Position numbers and translations under genes: made by a program
Shown here: piece by piece, positions 17,177 to 25,448 of the stretch
Layout of the letters: the number at the start of each line of letters is the position of its first letter
Position numbering within the stretch: position 1 is the stretch's first letter
NCBI GenBank assembly: GCA_021802125.1
Contig: JAKAAX010000001.1
Location: forward strand, 124,001 to 188,000
Direction of reading: 5' to 3'
Source: Thermoplasmata archaeon
GTDB lineage: Archaea > Thermoplasmatota > Thermoplasmata > Lutacidiplasmatales > UBA184
DNA length: 64,000 nucleotides
The notes under the pieces: model-generated
Seen by the model: only the letters and a program-made list of their open reading frames with translations
Told to the model about the DNA's origin: nothing
Database searches by the model: none

Positions 17177-17587
17177 GTGAGGTCAATCGTGGCCCAGTCC
17201 AGCCCCGCCTCCCGTCGGATCTTCCTCACCGAGCGGCTGGTGAACAAGCAGATCACGATGGAAGAGGCCACCGAGCTCTTTACCCTCATGAACCGCGAGC
17301 TCGACCGGATGCGCCGACAGGTCATGACCGGCGCCCTCCCACCCCCCCCGCCGCCCTCGGCGCAGGGTGGGGCTTCTCCCCCCTCCCCGGGAGCGGCAAG
17401 ACCCGCCGTCATGGACAACCTCGACGAGCTCCTGCTCTTCGGCGGACCGCTGCTGGGCGTCCTCGCCGCCATGATGAAGAAGAGCGGGCTCGACATGCTC
17501 GGACCCCCCTCCAAGAGCCCTGCCGCTCAGGGCAAGGGCTCATCCTCCTCTTCCGCAGAAGGCTCCTCCAAGAGCTCGCCCTCGTGA
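17177..17587 (+). CDS. Hypothetical protein, helical N-terminus and low-complexity tail
   Basis: A 136-residue protein of unknown family. Residues 12-50 (RRIFLTERLVNKQITMEEATELFTLMNRELDRM) look like an amphipathic helical domain. A proline run, a hydrophobic patch (LLLFGGPLLGVLAAMMKK, about 87-103) and a serine-rich end follow. The start may be GTG 17177 or GTG 17189. Its stop overlaps the GTG of the SRPBCC gene (GTGA), so the two are translationally coupled. Function cannot be stated. Confidence 0.6.
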   Translation: MRSIVAQSSPASRRIFLTERLVNKQITMEEATELFTLMNRELDRMRRQVMTGALPPPPPPSAQGGASPPSPGAARPAVMDNLDELLLFGGPLLGVLAAMMKKSGLDMLGPPSKSPAAQGKGSSSSSAEGSSKSSPS

Positions 17588-18099
17588 CCCGTCCCGATGC
17601 CGACAACTCGATCGAGCGGGGTCCTCTGACGGCCTTCCAGGTTGCCATCACGACCACCGCCCCACCGGAGTTCGTCGCACGGTGGTGGACCGACTACCGT
17701 GAGGACGACACGAAGCTCTCTGACGATCTGAGGGTCCGCACGGTCGACCGGAAGGACCCGCAGCACCTACGGATCACCTCCGAGCTCGTCGTGGCGGGGC
17801 GGCCCGTGCGGATCGAGGGGACGGTGTCGATCCTCTCCCCGACCGCCTGGAGCATGGACGGGACCCTCTTCGTTCGCGGGCGTCCCTTCGGAAGGGAACA
17901 GGTGGAATTCACGGTCGAGCCTGCCTCCGGGGGCTCGGTCCTCGTCGCGCACTTCCAGTTCAAGGGAAGGAACGCGCTGAACGGGCTGATCCTGTGGGTC
18001 ATCCACCGTTCGATCCGCGCCGGACGCGAGAAGGCCTATCGGGAGTACGCCCGGCACATCAACGAGGACTTCGCAGCGCAGCGCGGTAAGGCGGGGTGA
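17584..18099 (+). CDS. SRPBCC-fold (START/polyketide-cyclase-like) protein
   Basis: A 171-residue protein. The pattern of an N-terminal strand (TAFQVAITTTAPPEFVARWWTDYRED), alternating beta strands and a long C-terminal helix (LILWVIHRSIRAGREKAYREYARHINEDF) fits the SRPBCC helix-grip fold that binds hydrophobic ligands. The GTG start overlaps the previous stop by four bases. In-frame sequence further upstream lies inside the previous gene and is excluded. The ligand is unknown. It is convergent with the HAD hydrolase, with only nine bases between the genes. Confidence 0.65.
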   Translation: MTRPDADNSIERGPLTAFQVAITTTAPPEFVARWWTDYREDDTKLSDDLRVRTVDRKDPQHLRITSELVVAGRPVRIEGTVSILSPTAWSMDGTLFVRGRPFGREQVEFTVEPASGGSVLVAHFQFKGRNALNGLILWVIHRSIRAGREKAYREYARHINEDFAAQRGKAG

Positions 18100-18108
18100 G
18101 CCATACGC

Positions 18109-18963
18109 TCAACCCCCGAGCGGGAGGAGCGTTCGGAGGAGCGGGGGAAGCTCGGAGAGCTGGGCAATCTGGTGCTCGGCCGCCATCGGACGTGCCCCAC
18201 CAGGACGGACGATATCCCGGTACGAGGGCGAGTAGTCCTGGAGACCCGTGAAGAGGACGGCCGCCCTCAGGCCTGCCCTGCGCGCCCCCTCGATGTCGGC
18301 CCAGGCGTCCCCGACGTGGACCGCATGCGCGGGCGAAGATCCCAACCGCTGGAGGGCATCCTGGAAGATGGACGGGTGGGGCTTCGTCCAGGACGTTTCA
18401 TCGCTGAAGATGAGGATGTCGAGCATCGGGGCGAGACCGATCCGCTCCAGCACGGGACGAAGGAACGCCCCCTTCTCCCCCACCGTGTTCGAGATGATCC
18501 CGATACGGTAGCCAGCGTCCTTGAGCGAGCGAAGCACCTCGTGAGCGCCGGGAGCGTAGCGGAAGGAGGTCCGTCCGAGCTCTGCGGACAGGGACCGCAG
18601 GTAGGCCCCGACGTCCGCGCGGCGCCCGATCGACGACGCGGCAAGCGTGAGCTGCGTCTCCAGGGAGACGACCCGGCCTTCCTCCGCAGCCGCGTTCGCG
18701 CGTCGACGCTCCCGGATGAACGCCTCGCGCATCTGCTCGCCGCTCCCGGAGTTGGACCCGCGCTCACCTCCCGGTTCCTCGAGCAGGGCGGCGACCGCGA
18801 GCTCCACCTGCTGGTGAACGTACCTTTCCTCCGTCGGCTCGTCAAGGTAGCACAGGGTGTGCCAGAGGTCGAAGGTGACCGCGGGCGTGGCCCGCGACGA
18901 CGGTGGGCTCCGCTCGCTTCCGTCCACCGTGCCGAGCGCTTCCTTCGCTTTGTCCGTGCTCAC
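18109..18963 (-). CDS. HAD-superfamily hydrolase
   Basis: A 284-residue HAD hydrolase. Motif I is TFDLWHTL with the nucleophile D32, motif II is IISNT, the lysine motif is KPHPSIF and motif IV is HVGDAWADIEGA, in the usual order. The cap between motifs I and II is about 90 residues, mostly helical. It is likely a phosphatase for a small metabolite; the substrate is not evident. The GTG at 18963 begins 14 bases after the aldo/keto reductase stop, so both genes probably share a transcript. A long in-frame extension further upstream overlaps that reductase and is not real. Confidence 0.8.
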   Translation of the reverse strand: MSTDKAKEALGTVDGSERSPPSSRATPAVTFDLWHTLCYLDEPTEERYVHQQVELAVAALLEEPGGERGSNSGSGEQMREAFIRERRRANAAAEEGRVVSLETQLTLAASSIGRRADVGAYLRSLSAELGRTSFRYAPGAHEVLRSLKDAGYRIGIISNTVGEKGAFLRPVLERIGLAPMLDILIFSDETSWTKPHPSIFQDALQRLGSSPAHAVHVGDAWADIEGARRAGLRAAVLFTGLQDYSPSYRDIVRPGGARPMAAEHQIAQLSELPPLLRTLLPLGG

Positions 18964-18977
18964 GAAGTTCCCCTGGC

Positions 18978-20129
18978 CTACCGAGGTCCCGGACCGCCGG
19001 AGGCCTCGTCGTCGATCATCCGGGAGAAGTCCTTCTCCCCGAGAGGGGGAAACTCCGCGACGCGAAGGTTCTCTTCGAGGTGCGCTCGGTCCTTCTGGCC
19101 GACCAAGGGCGCGAGATGGTAGGGTGCGGACCGTGCGAACTGGAGCGCGGACTGCGCGGGCGAGAGGCCTGGAAGGACGACGCCGCCGTGGGTCAGCTGC
19201 CCCTGCAGAAGAGGGACGGAGGAGAAGGTCGCGATGCCGAGCGCGTGCGCAGCCTGAAGGAGGGTCGAGCGTTCGCCACGGACGAGCTGGTTCCGAAGCT
19301 GGTAGGCCTCGGTCATCATCAGGTTGAGCGGGAACTGAACGAACCGGAACCCATGCTCGGTTCCCCCGACCTCCTGGGCCAACCCGGCCACCTCCTCGAG
19401 CGAAAGGTATCCCGGGTCCGTCCTCCCCATCCGGAAAGAGTCCCACGTCGCGAGCCCGTAACTCACAAGGCGGCCCTTCCGCCGGGCCTCCTCGTAGAAC
19501 TCGAAGGCCGACCGCAACCGTTCGAAGAACGCCTTTCTTCCCACCTCTTCCAGCTGGGCCTCCCCGGGATTGTGAAGGTAGAGCAGGTCGACGGTGGCCA
19601 CTCCGAGGTTGTTGAGGCTCCTTGCAAGCTGGTCGCGGAGGAACGGGACGCTCATCGCGTGGCTGCCACCCACGATGTCGGTCGGGGCGAGGGCCCGCGT
19701 CCCGATGAGCTCCTGCTGGACGTAGGCGCGGGGAGAGAGGCCGCTCTCGGAGTCCGGAGCCAGATACCCGTTCTTCGTCGAGAGGAAGACCTCGTCGCGG
19801 GCGACCAGTTTCGCCCCCACCGCCTGCGCGAGCGCCCTCCCGAGGGACCGCTCCGCACGCTGGTGGCGGTAGTTGATGGCCGTGTCGAGGACGTTGATCG
19901 CCCCCGACCGGAGCGACAGGAGCGCCGCCTCCTCGACCGCGTGGTTCGTACCCTCGTCCGCCTCCCCGAGGTAGGTGCCCATCCCGAGGCTCGTCAACGT
20001 GAGCCCCGACCCTTCCACGCGTCGGAAGTGGCCCTTGGGGATCTTGCCCTTCCCCAGCACACGGGAGGCGAAACGCGCCGTCCCCTCGGTCGTGGCGTGA
20101 CCATCGAGCTCCGATCGAGAGTTCTTCAT
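18978..20129 (-). CDS. Aldo/keto reductase
   Basis: A 383-residue NAD(P)H-dependent oxidoreductase of the TIM-barrel aldo/keto reductase family. The catalytic tetrad is visible: D82 and Y87 in NVLDTAINYRHQRAE, K119 in FLSTKNGY and H186 in LLYLHNPGE. It is somewhat longer than the usual 310-340 residues because of about 40 extra N-terminal residues and an insertion near residues 120-165. It is probably cotranscribed with the downstream HAD phosphatase. The substrate is unknown. Confidence 0.85.
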   Translation of the reverse strand: MKNSRSELDGHATTEGTARFASRVLGKGKIPKGHFRRVEGSGLTLTSLGMGTYLGEADEGTNHAVEEAALLSLRSGAINVLDTAINYRHQRAERSLGRALAQAVGAKLVARDEVFLSTKNGYLAPDSESGLSPRAYVQQELIGTRALAPTDIVGGSHAMSVPFLRDQLARSLNNLGVATVDLLYLHNPGEAQLEEVGRKAFFERLRSAFEFYEEARRKGRLVSYGLATWDSFRMGRTDPGYLSLEEVAGLAQEVGGTEHGFRFVQFPLNLMMTEAYQLRNQLVRGERSTLLQAAHALGIATFSSVPLLQGQLTHGGVVLPGLSPAQSALQFARSAPYHLAPLVGQKDRAHLEENLRVAEFPPLGEKDFSRMIDDEASGGPGPR

Positions 20130-20299
20130 GAACGCACCCGCGACCCCGCGAGAGGGCCTGGGTGTGGGACCCTCCTCTGGGCATGAGCCCTTGCAGTCGG
20201 GGCCACCCCACGCGTCCGTGGGCCGTTGGACCGAGGGGGCGACATCGTCCTTCCGATGCGTTTACAATCCCCTTCGAACTCCTGTCTCTCGGGGGCCCG

Positions 20300-20434
20300 A
20301 TGCCACGAAGGAAGTATGGCCACATGCAGAAGCCCATCCCCCCCGTGAAACCGGAGAACTGCCGCTTCTGCCGACTGAAGCGTCGCTGCCCTGTTCACGA
20401 AAAGTCCGAGAAGGACTCTCCCCACCGATCGTGA
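20300..20434 (+). CDS. Very small Cys/His (possible zinc-binding) protein
   Basis: A 44-residue basic peptide beginning MPRRKYGHMQKP. The motif CRFCRLKRRCPVH gives four possible zinc ligands (CxxC…CxxH) within 13 residues, surrounded by arginine and lysine. The ATG at 20300 is chosen because the preceding in-frame sequence is unlike a protein. A CGTTTACAAT promoter-like box is about 36 nt upstream. The compact ligand set argues that it is a real gene, but the length makes it uncertain. It could bind nucleic acid. Confidence 0.5.
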   Translation: MPRRKYGHMQKPIPPVKPENCRFCRLKRRCPVHEKSEKDSPHRS

Positions 20435-20441
20435 CCCCTCC

Positions 20442-20455
20442 CCTCGGATCCGAGG
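20442..20455. other. Perfect 14-bp palindrome between convergent genes
   Basis: CCTCGGATCCGAGG is fully self-complementary and lies eight bases after the small Cys/His gene and 86 bases before the end of the ferredoxin gene. It could be a hairpin at transcript ends or a protein site. Confidence 0.35.
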
Positions 20456-20540
20456 TTGCGAGATCCCAGGCTCGGCCCAGGACCCCTAGAACCTCTCCAA
20501 GGTGTCCCCCACGGACGAGCGGTGGGAGGCGCTGCGTCGC

Positions 20541-20744
20541 TCAGGCGCTGGGCACGGGGGCGCGGCGTCGTGGTGCCCGGCCACCGGAGATGGCCCCTAC
20601 CGGGCAGTACGGGACGCACCATCCGCAGTCGGTGCAGTTGGGGAGGACCTTGAGCTCGGATGGGGTCAGGTCCAGGGCGTCCGGGGGACAGACTCCAACG
20701 CACAGCCCGCAGAGACAACACGTCTCGGGGTTGACCTGGATCAT
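20541..20744 (-). CDS. 2[4Fe-4S] ferredoxin
   Basis: A 67-residue ferredoxin with two classical cluster motifs, C9-x2-C12-x2-C15-x3-C19-P and C37-x2-C40-x2-C43-x3-C47-P. It should carry low-potential electrons in the cytoplasm. The ATG overlaps the stop of sufU (ATGA), so it is translationally coupled to an Fe-S scaffold protein; it may be an early client of that scaffold or its electron donor. The longer in-frame frame upstream lies inside sufU and is excluded. Confidence 0.85.
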   Translation of the reverse strand: MIQVNPETCCLCGLCVGVCPPDALDLTPSELKVLPNCTDCGWCVPYCPVGAISGGRAPRRRAPVPSA

Positions 20745-21196
20745 GGAGGGCTTCTCGAGGCCGTGGCGTCCCCGGCGGGTTCGGTGTCCGCCCCACCGGA
20801 TTCGGAGACGACCATCGGGCTCTTGGTCGTGGACAGCGCCTCCGCGAGCGCCCTCAACGAGGTCAGCGCACACTTGATGCGGACGGGAGAGAGCGGGATC
20901 GAGAGCATCTTCTCGAGGTCCTGGCGGCGCGTTTGGGCCACATCGGCCAGGCGCTGCCCCTTGATCTTCGACGTCAGCATCGACGCGCTTGCGACGGAGA
21001 TGGCGCAGCCGTCGCCGTTGAACCTTACGTCCTGGATGGTCCCCTTCTCGGGGTCCAGCAGCAGCTCGACCGTGATGTGGTCCCCGCAGAGCGGATTGCT
21101 CTCGCTACCGGACAGGCTGGGATGGTCCAGGTGTCCGAAGTTGCGCGGTCGCTTGTAGTGGTCCAGGATCCGCTCCTGGTACATGTCCCACGCCAT
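20741..21196 (-). CDS. sufU: SufU/IscU-type Fe-S cluster assembly protein
   Basis: A 151-residue protein of the NifU_N/SufU family. The conserved ligands are C37 and D39 in NPLCGD, C64 in NGDGCAISVAS, and C109 in RIKCALT. SufU proteins accept persulfide sulfur from SufS and act as a zinc-dependent sulfur shuttle or scaffold. The last 30 residues are an acidic/serine-rich tail not typical of the family. The gene is divergent from sufD across 133 bp and is followed, with overlap, by a ferredoxin. A CTTAAG box at 21250-21255 could serve its promoter with a leader of about 30 nt. Confidence 0.88.
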   Translation of the reverse strand: MAWDMYQERILDHYKRPRNFGHLDHPSLSGSESNPLCGDHITVELLLDPEKGTIQDVRFNGDGCAISVASASMLTSKIKGQRLADVAQTRRQDLEKMLSIPLSPVRIKCALTSLRALAEALSTTKSPMVVSESGGADTEPAGDATASRSPP

Positions 21197-21249
21197 CGGT
21201 ACGCCTCTGGAGGGGTGCCCCCCGCCGACCGACCAAGAAGAGCTTGCGC

Positions 21250-21255
21250 CTTAAG
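21250..21255 (-). promoter_or_regulatory. Candidate promoter of sufU-ferredoxin
   Basis: CTTAAG, itself a palindrome, is about 54 nt before the sufU ATG. With a normal TATA-to-start distance this gives a leader of about 30 nt. No closer AT-rich box is present. Confidence 0.35.
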
Positions 21256-21299
21256 AACACGGGGTCCCCGGCCGCCTGCGACCGCCCCTCTCTCGAGGG

Positions 21300-21307
21300 C
21301 TTATATC
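21300..21307 (+). promoter_or_regulatory. TATA box of sufD
   Basis: CTTATATC is centred 27 nt before the ATG at 21330. It is one of the clearest boxes in the window and decides the sufD start. Confidence 0.65.
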
Positions 21308-21329
21308 GAGAGGGGTGTCCTTGCTCCCG

Positions 21330-22739
21330 ATGGCCAGCGCAGCGGTACCGCCTTCGGAGTGGTTCAACGAGCGCCAGGTCAACGCACTCGGGGCGAGCCT
21401 GGGAGAACCGGAGCAGGTCACCCGCCTGAGAAGGGCCGCGCTCGAGACGTACCGACGCCTTCCGGTCGAGCTCAACCCCCTCTATCGGCAGTACGCGTAC
21501 TTCACGGGGGTCGACCTTCGGAAGACCGACCCCGTCGCGCGCGGTCGGCCCGTTCGCGCCCCGGACCCCTCGCCCATGACCGTCCTCCTCCTTCACGACG
21601 CTTCCGGCACCAGAGCGGAGGTGCCAGAGGAGCTTGCGGCCGCCGGTCTCAAGCTCACGACGGTCCCGGACGTCCTGAAGGGCTCCGCCTCGGAGACCTT
21701 CCTCAAGAGCGGGGACGCGCAGGCCGAGAAGTTCATCGCGATGAACTCCGCCCTGTTCAACCGCGGGGTCCTCTTGGAAGTTCCCGACGCGTTCCCGGTC
21801 CCGGTTCGCGTCAAGGACCTGACCATCTTCTCGGAGCCGGGCCAAGCGCTGCTCGTTCGCAGGGTCTTGCGGACGGGGAAGCACAGCAAGGTCCTCTACA
21901 GCGAGGAGGTCTATTCCACGGAAGCGAGCCAGGACCAGCGTCTGTACTCCTCCGTCGTTCACGCCCAGACCGGACCTGAATCGCAAACGGTCTACCTCAC
22001 CGTCCACGCCCCCGACCCCGGTCTGGTGAGCTTCTACTCCCGCGAAGCCACGACCGGACCCTCCTCCCATCTGGGCTGGGTCTGGTCAGGCTTCGGAGGG
22101 ATGCGCACGAACTACCGCAACATCACCGATCTCGCGAACCCCGGCTCCGGCGCGGACGACCTTCAGACGATCTACGGCGACGGGGATGCGGCCTTCAACA
22201 ACTACGTAGAGATCACGCACAACAAGGACGACACCAAGGGGCAGTCCATCACGCGGGGCGTGTTCAAGGACCACTCCCGCGGGACCTCGCGCGGGATGAT
22301 GCGGATCCGTCCGAAGACTCAGAAGGTCGTCTCCTACCTCTCCGAGCACGGGATGCTCCTGTCGAAGACCGCGCGCTGCGAGACCGCGCCCGACCTCGAG
22401 ATCCTCTCCTCGATGGACGTGAAGGCCACCCATTCCTCCTCGGTGGCCCCGATCGACCAGGAGAAGGTCTTCTACCTCGAGAGCCGGGGGATCGAGGAGA
22501 AGGACGCCACGCGGATGATCACGGAGGGGTTCCTCTCCCATGTCCTGGACCGGGCCCCCGTCGCCGGCCTGCGCGAGCTCCTGTACCCGGTCATCGATGC
22601 CCGCTGGAACGGACGACCCGTCCTGTGGGGTCCCGAAGGCCCGCTCCCCTCCCTGCCGCCGCTCTCCATCGTGGGATGGGGCGAGGTCGGAGACTGGCGG
22701 ATGGACACGAAGCTCCGCGACACGGCGGGACGGAGCTGA
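21330..22739 (+). CDS. sufD: SufD-type Fe-S cluster assembly protein
   Basis: A 469-residue SufB/SufD-family protein. The C-terminal half shows the right-handed beta-helix core. The segment DVKATHSSSVAPIDQEKVFYLESRG contains the histidine equivalent to the SufD cluster ligand, which favours SufD over SufB. The window has a separate SufB at 33670-35085 and SufC at 36510-37295, so this subunit is encoded about 11 kb away from its partners. The ATG at 21330 is 27 nt from a CTTATATC box (21300-21307), which supports a leaderless transcript and excludes the GTG five codons earlier. Confidence 0.85.
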   Translation: MASAAVPPSEWFNERQVNALGASLGEPEQVTRLRRAALETYRRLPVELNPLYRQYAYFTGVDLRKTDPVARGRPVRAPDPSPMTVLLLHDASGTRAEVPEELAAAGLKLTTVPDVLKGSASETFLKSGDAQAEKFIAMNSALFNRGVLLEVPDAFPVPVRVKDLTIFSEPGQALLVRRVLRTGKHSKVLYSEEVYSTEASQDQRLYSSVVHAQTGPESQTVYLTVHAPDPGLVSFYSREATTGPSSHLGWVWSGFGGMRTNYRNITDLANPGSGADDLQTIYGDGDAAFNNYVEITHNKDDTKGQSITRGVFKDHSRGTSRGMMRIRPKTQKVVSYLSEHGMLLSKTARCETAPDLEILSSMDVKATHSSSVAPIDQEKVFYLESRGIEEKDATRMITEGFLSHVLDRAPVAGLRELLYPVIDARWNGRPVLWGPEGPLPSLPPLSIVGWGEVGDWRMDTKLRDTAGRS

Positions 22740-22953
22740 GGCGAGCGGTCACCCCCCACCCGGGCCCCTCCAAGACCCGACATCGAACCGTCCAGGCTCT
22801 CTCCGATCATCCGCTGCGGCCAATCACGCCGCCTGAGCGCCGCGTTCGATCCGGACCTCGCAGGTCGGGAAAGGGCGGTCGTCATCCATAATCCTCAAGA
22901 ACTCCCGAGGAAAGGTTGGCGGGTCGAGCGGTCGGACCGGGAGCCCCGTTTTC

Positions 22954-23652
22954 ATGACGTCAGCTGATCAAATGGCCATCGGCGTCTCCCTGGGACTATT
23001 GACCCTCGCCCTAGCGTTCCTCTCCGTCCGTGGGTTCCTTCAGTACGCCGAACGCCGGGTCCGGATGCAGCTGATGTGGGCGTCGGGACTGGCCCTCTCC
23101 GCTGGCGCGATGGCGGTGGAGACCATCATCTACGCGGGGATCGTGGACATGCTCCTCCTCCAGGCGTATGTCTTCCTGTCCGCCGCGCTCGTCGGCGTCC
23201 TCTCGCTTGGGGCGACCAAGGTGCTCCGCTCTCCCCGGATCGAGCGCGTCTACGAGATCTACACCCTGGCCTGCATCGCGCTCGTGGGGATCGCCGCCTT
23301 CAGCGTTCGGGTCCCGACCTCCATCGTCCAGGCGGGTGTGATCACCGGCAACCCCCCGCTCCTGCTCATCCTCATCTCGACGCTCGTCACCGGCCCTGCC
23401 ACGGTGGTCCTTCTGGCGTCGGCCGCCGTATCGCTCCGCAGGTCCAGGAAGTGGCAGACCCTGCTCATGATCGCAGGTGCGCTCGTCCTCGGGGCCGGAG
23501 GTACGCTCTACATCGCCTCGTTCCCGGTCGCGCTCTACTACGCCGAGTTCATCGGGATCGTTCTGCTGTTCCTCGGCCTCGTCAGCCTGCAGAAGCTCGC
23601 GGCCGCGACCTCCGCAGGAGAGCACGCGGGCTCCTCGACCCCTGCTGAGTGA
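22954..23652 (+). CDS. Polytopic membrane protein of unknown function
   Basis: A 232-residue protein with about seven hydrophobic helices and very short loops, and a tail TSAGEHAGSSTPAE. The arrangement recalls small seven-helix sensor or retinal-less membrane proteins of archaea, but no lysine or motif identifies it. I do not recognise the family. A CATAAT box at 22887-22892 could give a leader of about 38 nt. Its stop overlaps a GTG in the frame of the following acyl-CoA dehydrogenase, so cotranscription is possible. Confidence 0.75.
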   Translation: MTSADQMAIGVSLGLLTLALAFLSVRGFLQYAERRVRMQLMWASGLALSAGAMAVETIIYAGIVDMLLLQAYVFLSAALVGVLSLGATKVLRSPRIERVYEIYTLACIALVGIAAFSVRVPTSIVQAGVITGNPPLLLILISTLVTGPATVVLLASAAVSLRRSRKWQTLLMIAGALVLGAGGTLYIASFPVALYYAEFIGIVLLFLGLVSLQKLAAATSAGEHAGSSTPAE

Positions 23653-23729
23653 ACCACGTCCACCCCGTCCCCACCGGGAGGCCGGGATCAGGGACAACCG
23701 GGACCTCCATTTCGCCTTGCGAAAGCCCT

Positions 23730-25346
23730 ATGGTCCTGCCACCTCGCGGTGGGTGCATGGTCCTGCCGGCCCCCCTGTTCGACGCCTACCGTGCCCTGCG
23801 CGGAGCGGAGCTTCCTGACGCGGACGCCAAGTTCCTCAACTCCTACGCGGACTTCGTCGAGACGGAGCTCGAGCCGGTGACGTTCGAGGTCGATCACCGG
23901 GCCCGACCTTACCTTGCCCACCACGACACCCTCGGAGGAGACCCCGAGGAAGTGGTCCTGAACAAGGCCCACCGGGAGGCGCTGGCCAAGATCTACGCGA
24001 GCGGCCTTTCCACAGGACCCGTCGGGAAGAAACATGACTGGTGGCGGAGCTTCGCGCTAGGGTACCTCACGACAGACGTGGGCTGCTTCTGCTCGGCGAC
24101 CGTCACCATGGCCACCGTCTTCTCCCTGGCCAAGTACGGGGACGAAGCGCTGAAGGCCCGCTTCCTACCCCCTCTCCTGGAGGGAGGAGGGATCGCCCAG
24201 GGTGCCACCTGGGCCACGGAGGCGCAGGGTGGCAGCGACCTCGGGGCCAATCGCGCACGGGCGAAGCCCGCCGGGGGAGGGCGGTACCACATCACCGGGG
24301 AGAAGTACTTCTGCAGCAACCTCGGGGCGTCCTACGCGGTGGTGACCGCTCGTCCGGAAGGGGCCCCGGAGGGCCCGCGCGGCGTGCGCCTCTTCTTCGT
24401 GCCTTCCCGCCGGGAGGACGGGAGCAAGAACTGGAAGCTCCGCCGGCTCAAGGACAAGCTCGGGACCGTTACGGTCCCTACGGGGGAGGTCTCGCTCGAA
24501 GGCAGCGAGGGGTACCTTCTCGGGCGAGAGGAAGAGGGCCTCTACCCGACGATGGAGATGTTGAACGTTTCCCGGGTCTGCAACGCGATCGGAAGCGCGG
24601 GGGTGCTCGTCCGTGCGTGGCGCGCCGCCGTGGAGCACGCGAAGGCCCGGGAGGCCTTCGGCAAGCGTCTGGTGGACCATCCGTTGATGGCCATCGACCT
24701 CGCGCGACTGGCCACCGAAGCGTGGACCGCAACGCTTCTGGCCTTCGACCCCGCCTTCTCCTTCGATGCGGTGTGGATGGACCGCCCTCCGAAGACCCCT
24801 GGGGCGCTCCTCTTCCGTTTCGCGACCCACGCGGCGAAGCTCACGACCGCCGACCAGGCGGTGCGGGGAGCCTGCTCGGTCATGGAAGTGCTGGGCGGGC
24901 CGGGATACCTCGAGGAGTTCCCCGTGGCAAAGCTTGTCCGCGACGCCTTGGTGGTGCCGATCTGGGAGGGGGGCGCCAACCGCCAATCCCTCGACGCCTG
25001 GGAGATCTCGACCCGGGTGCACCCGGAGCGCAGCTGGCTCGAAGAGGCCAGCCGGGCGAGGGACGCGGCCAACTCCGAGCGGGTGCGGGAGTTCCTGGAC
25101 CGTAGGCTCAAAGCGGCCCAGAGCCCCGGGAGCGGGGAGGTCTCGGCCAAGCCCCGCCTCCTCGCGATCGCCGAGCTCCGCCAGATGACCCTCCTCCAGC
25201 GCCTGGTCGGCGCCTCGGAACCCAAGGGACCTCCGGGCACCGGAAAGGCCAGCGCCCTCGCGGAGATCTTTGCCATCATCCGGGACGGGGGACCTGGGAC
25301 GGAGGTCCCGACCATCCTGACCCTCCCTGTGCTCAGCGGGACCTAG
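23730..25346 (+). CDS. AidB-like acyl-CoA dehydrogenase family protein
   Basis: A 538-residue flavoprotein of the acyl-CoA dehydrogenase superfamily. GATWATEAQGGSDLGAN and ITGEKYFCSN are the substrate/FAD loops. The C-terminal VLGGPGYLEEFPVAKLVRDALVVPIWEGGANRQSLD is close to the AidB / isovaleryl-CoA-dehydrogenase-like branch, in which a catalytic glutamate is often replaced. Function may therefore be acyl-CoA oxidation or an alkylation-stress role. ATG 23730 is a compromise: GTG 23649 overlaps the previous stop but gives implausible sequence, and ATG 23757 is also possible. Confidence 0.8.
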   Translation: MVLPPRGGCMVLPAPLFDAYRALRGAELPDADAKFLNSYADFVETELEPVTFEVDHRARPYLAHHDTLGGDPEEVVLNKAHREALAKIYASGLSTGPVGKKHDWWRSFALGYLTTDVGCFCSATVTMATVFSLAKYGDEALKARFLPPLLEGGGIAQGATWATEAQGGSDLGANRARAKPAGGGRYHITGEKYFCSNLGASYAVVTARPEGAPEGPRGVRLFFVPSRREDGSKNWKLRRLKDKLGTVTVPTGEVSLEGSEGYLLGREEEGLYPTMEMLNVSRVCNAIGSAGVLVRAWRAAVEHAKAREAFGKRLVDHPLMAIDLARLATEAWTATLLAFDPAFSFDAVWMDRPPKTPGALLFRFATHAAKLTTADQAVRGACSVMEVLGGPGYLEEFPVAKLVRDALVVPIWEGGANRQSLDAWEISTRVHPERSWLEEASRARDAANSERVREFLDRRLKAAQSPGSGEVSAKPRLLAIAELRQMTLLQRLVGASEPKGPPGTGKASALAEIFAIIRDGGPGTEVPTILTLPVLSGT

Positions 25347-25448
25347 GAACCACCGCCCCGTTCCTATGGCGGGCCCGGTCATCCGGCCGGAGCGTCACTA
25401 CTTGAGGGTCCCGCGGGTCCAAGATAGGGAGGAAAGGTACCTTCCGTC

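Noticed and set aside
18109..20337. HAD hydrolase fused to a 450-residue N-terminal region
   Set aside because: That region lies in a second frame over the intact aldo/keto reductase; GTG 18963 gives a normal-length HAD protein.
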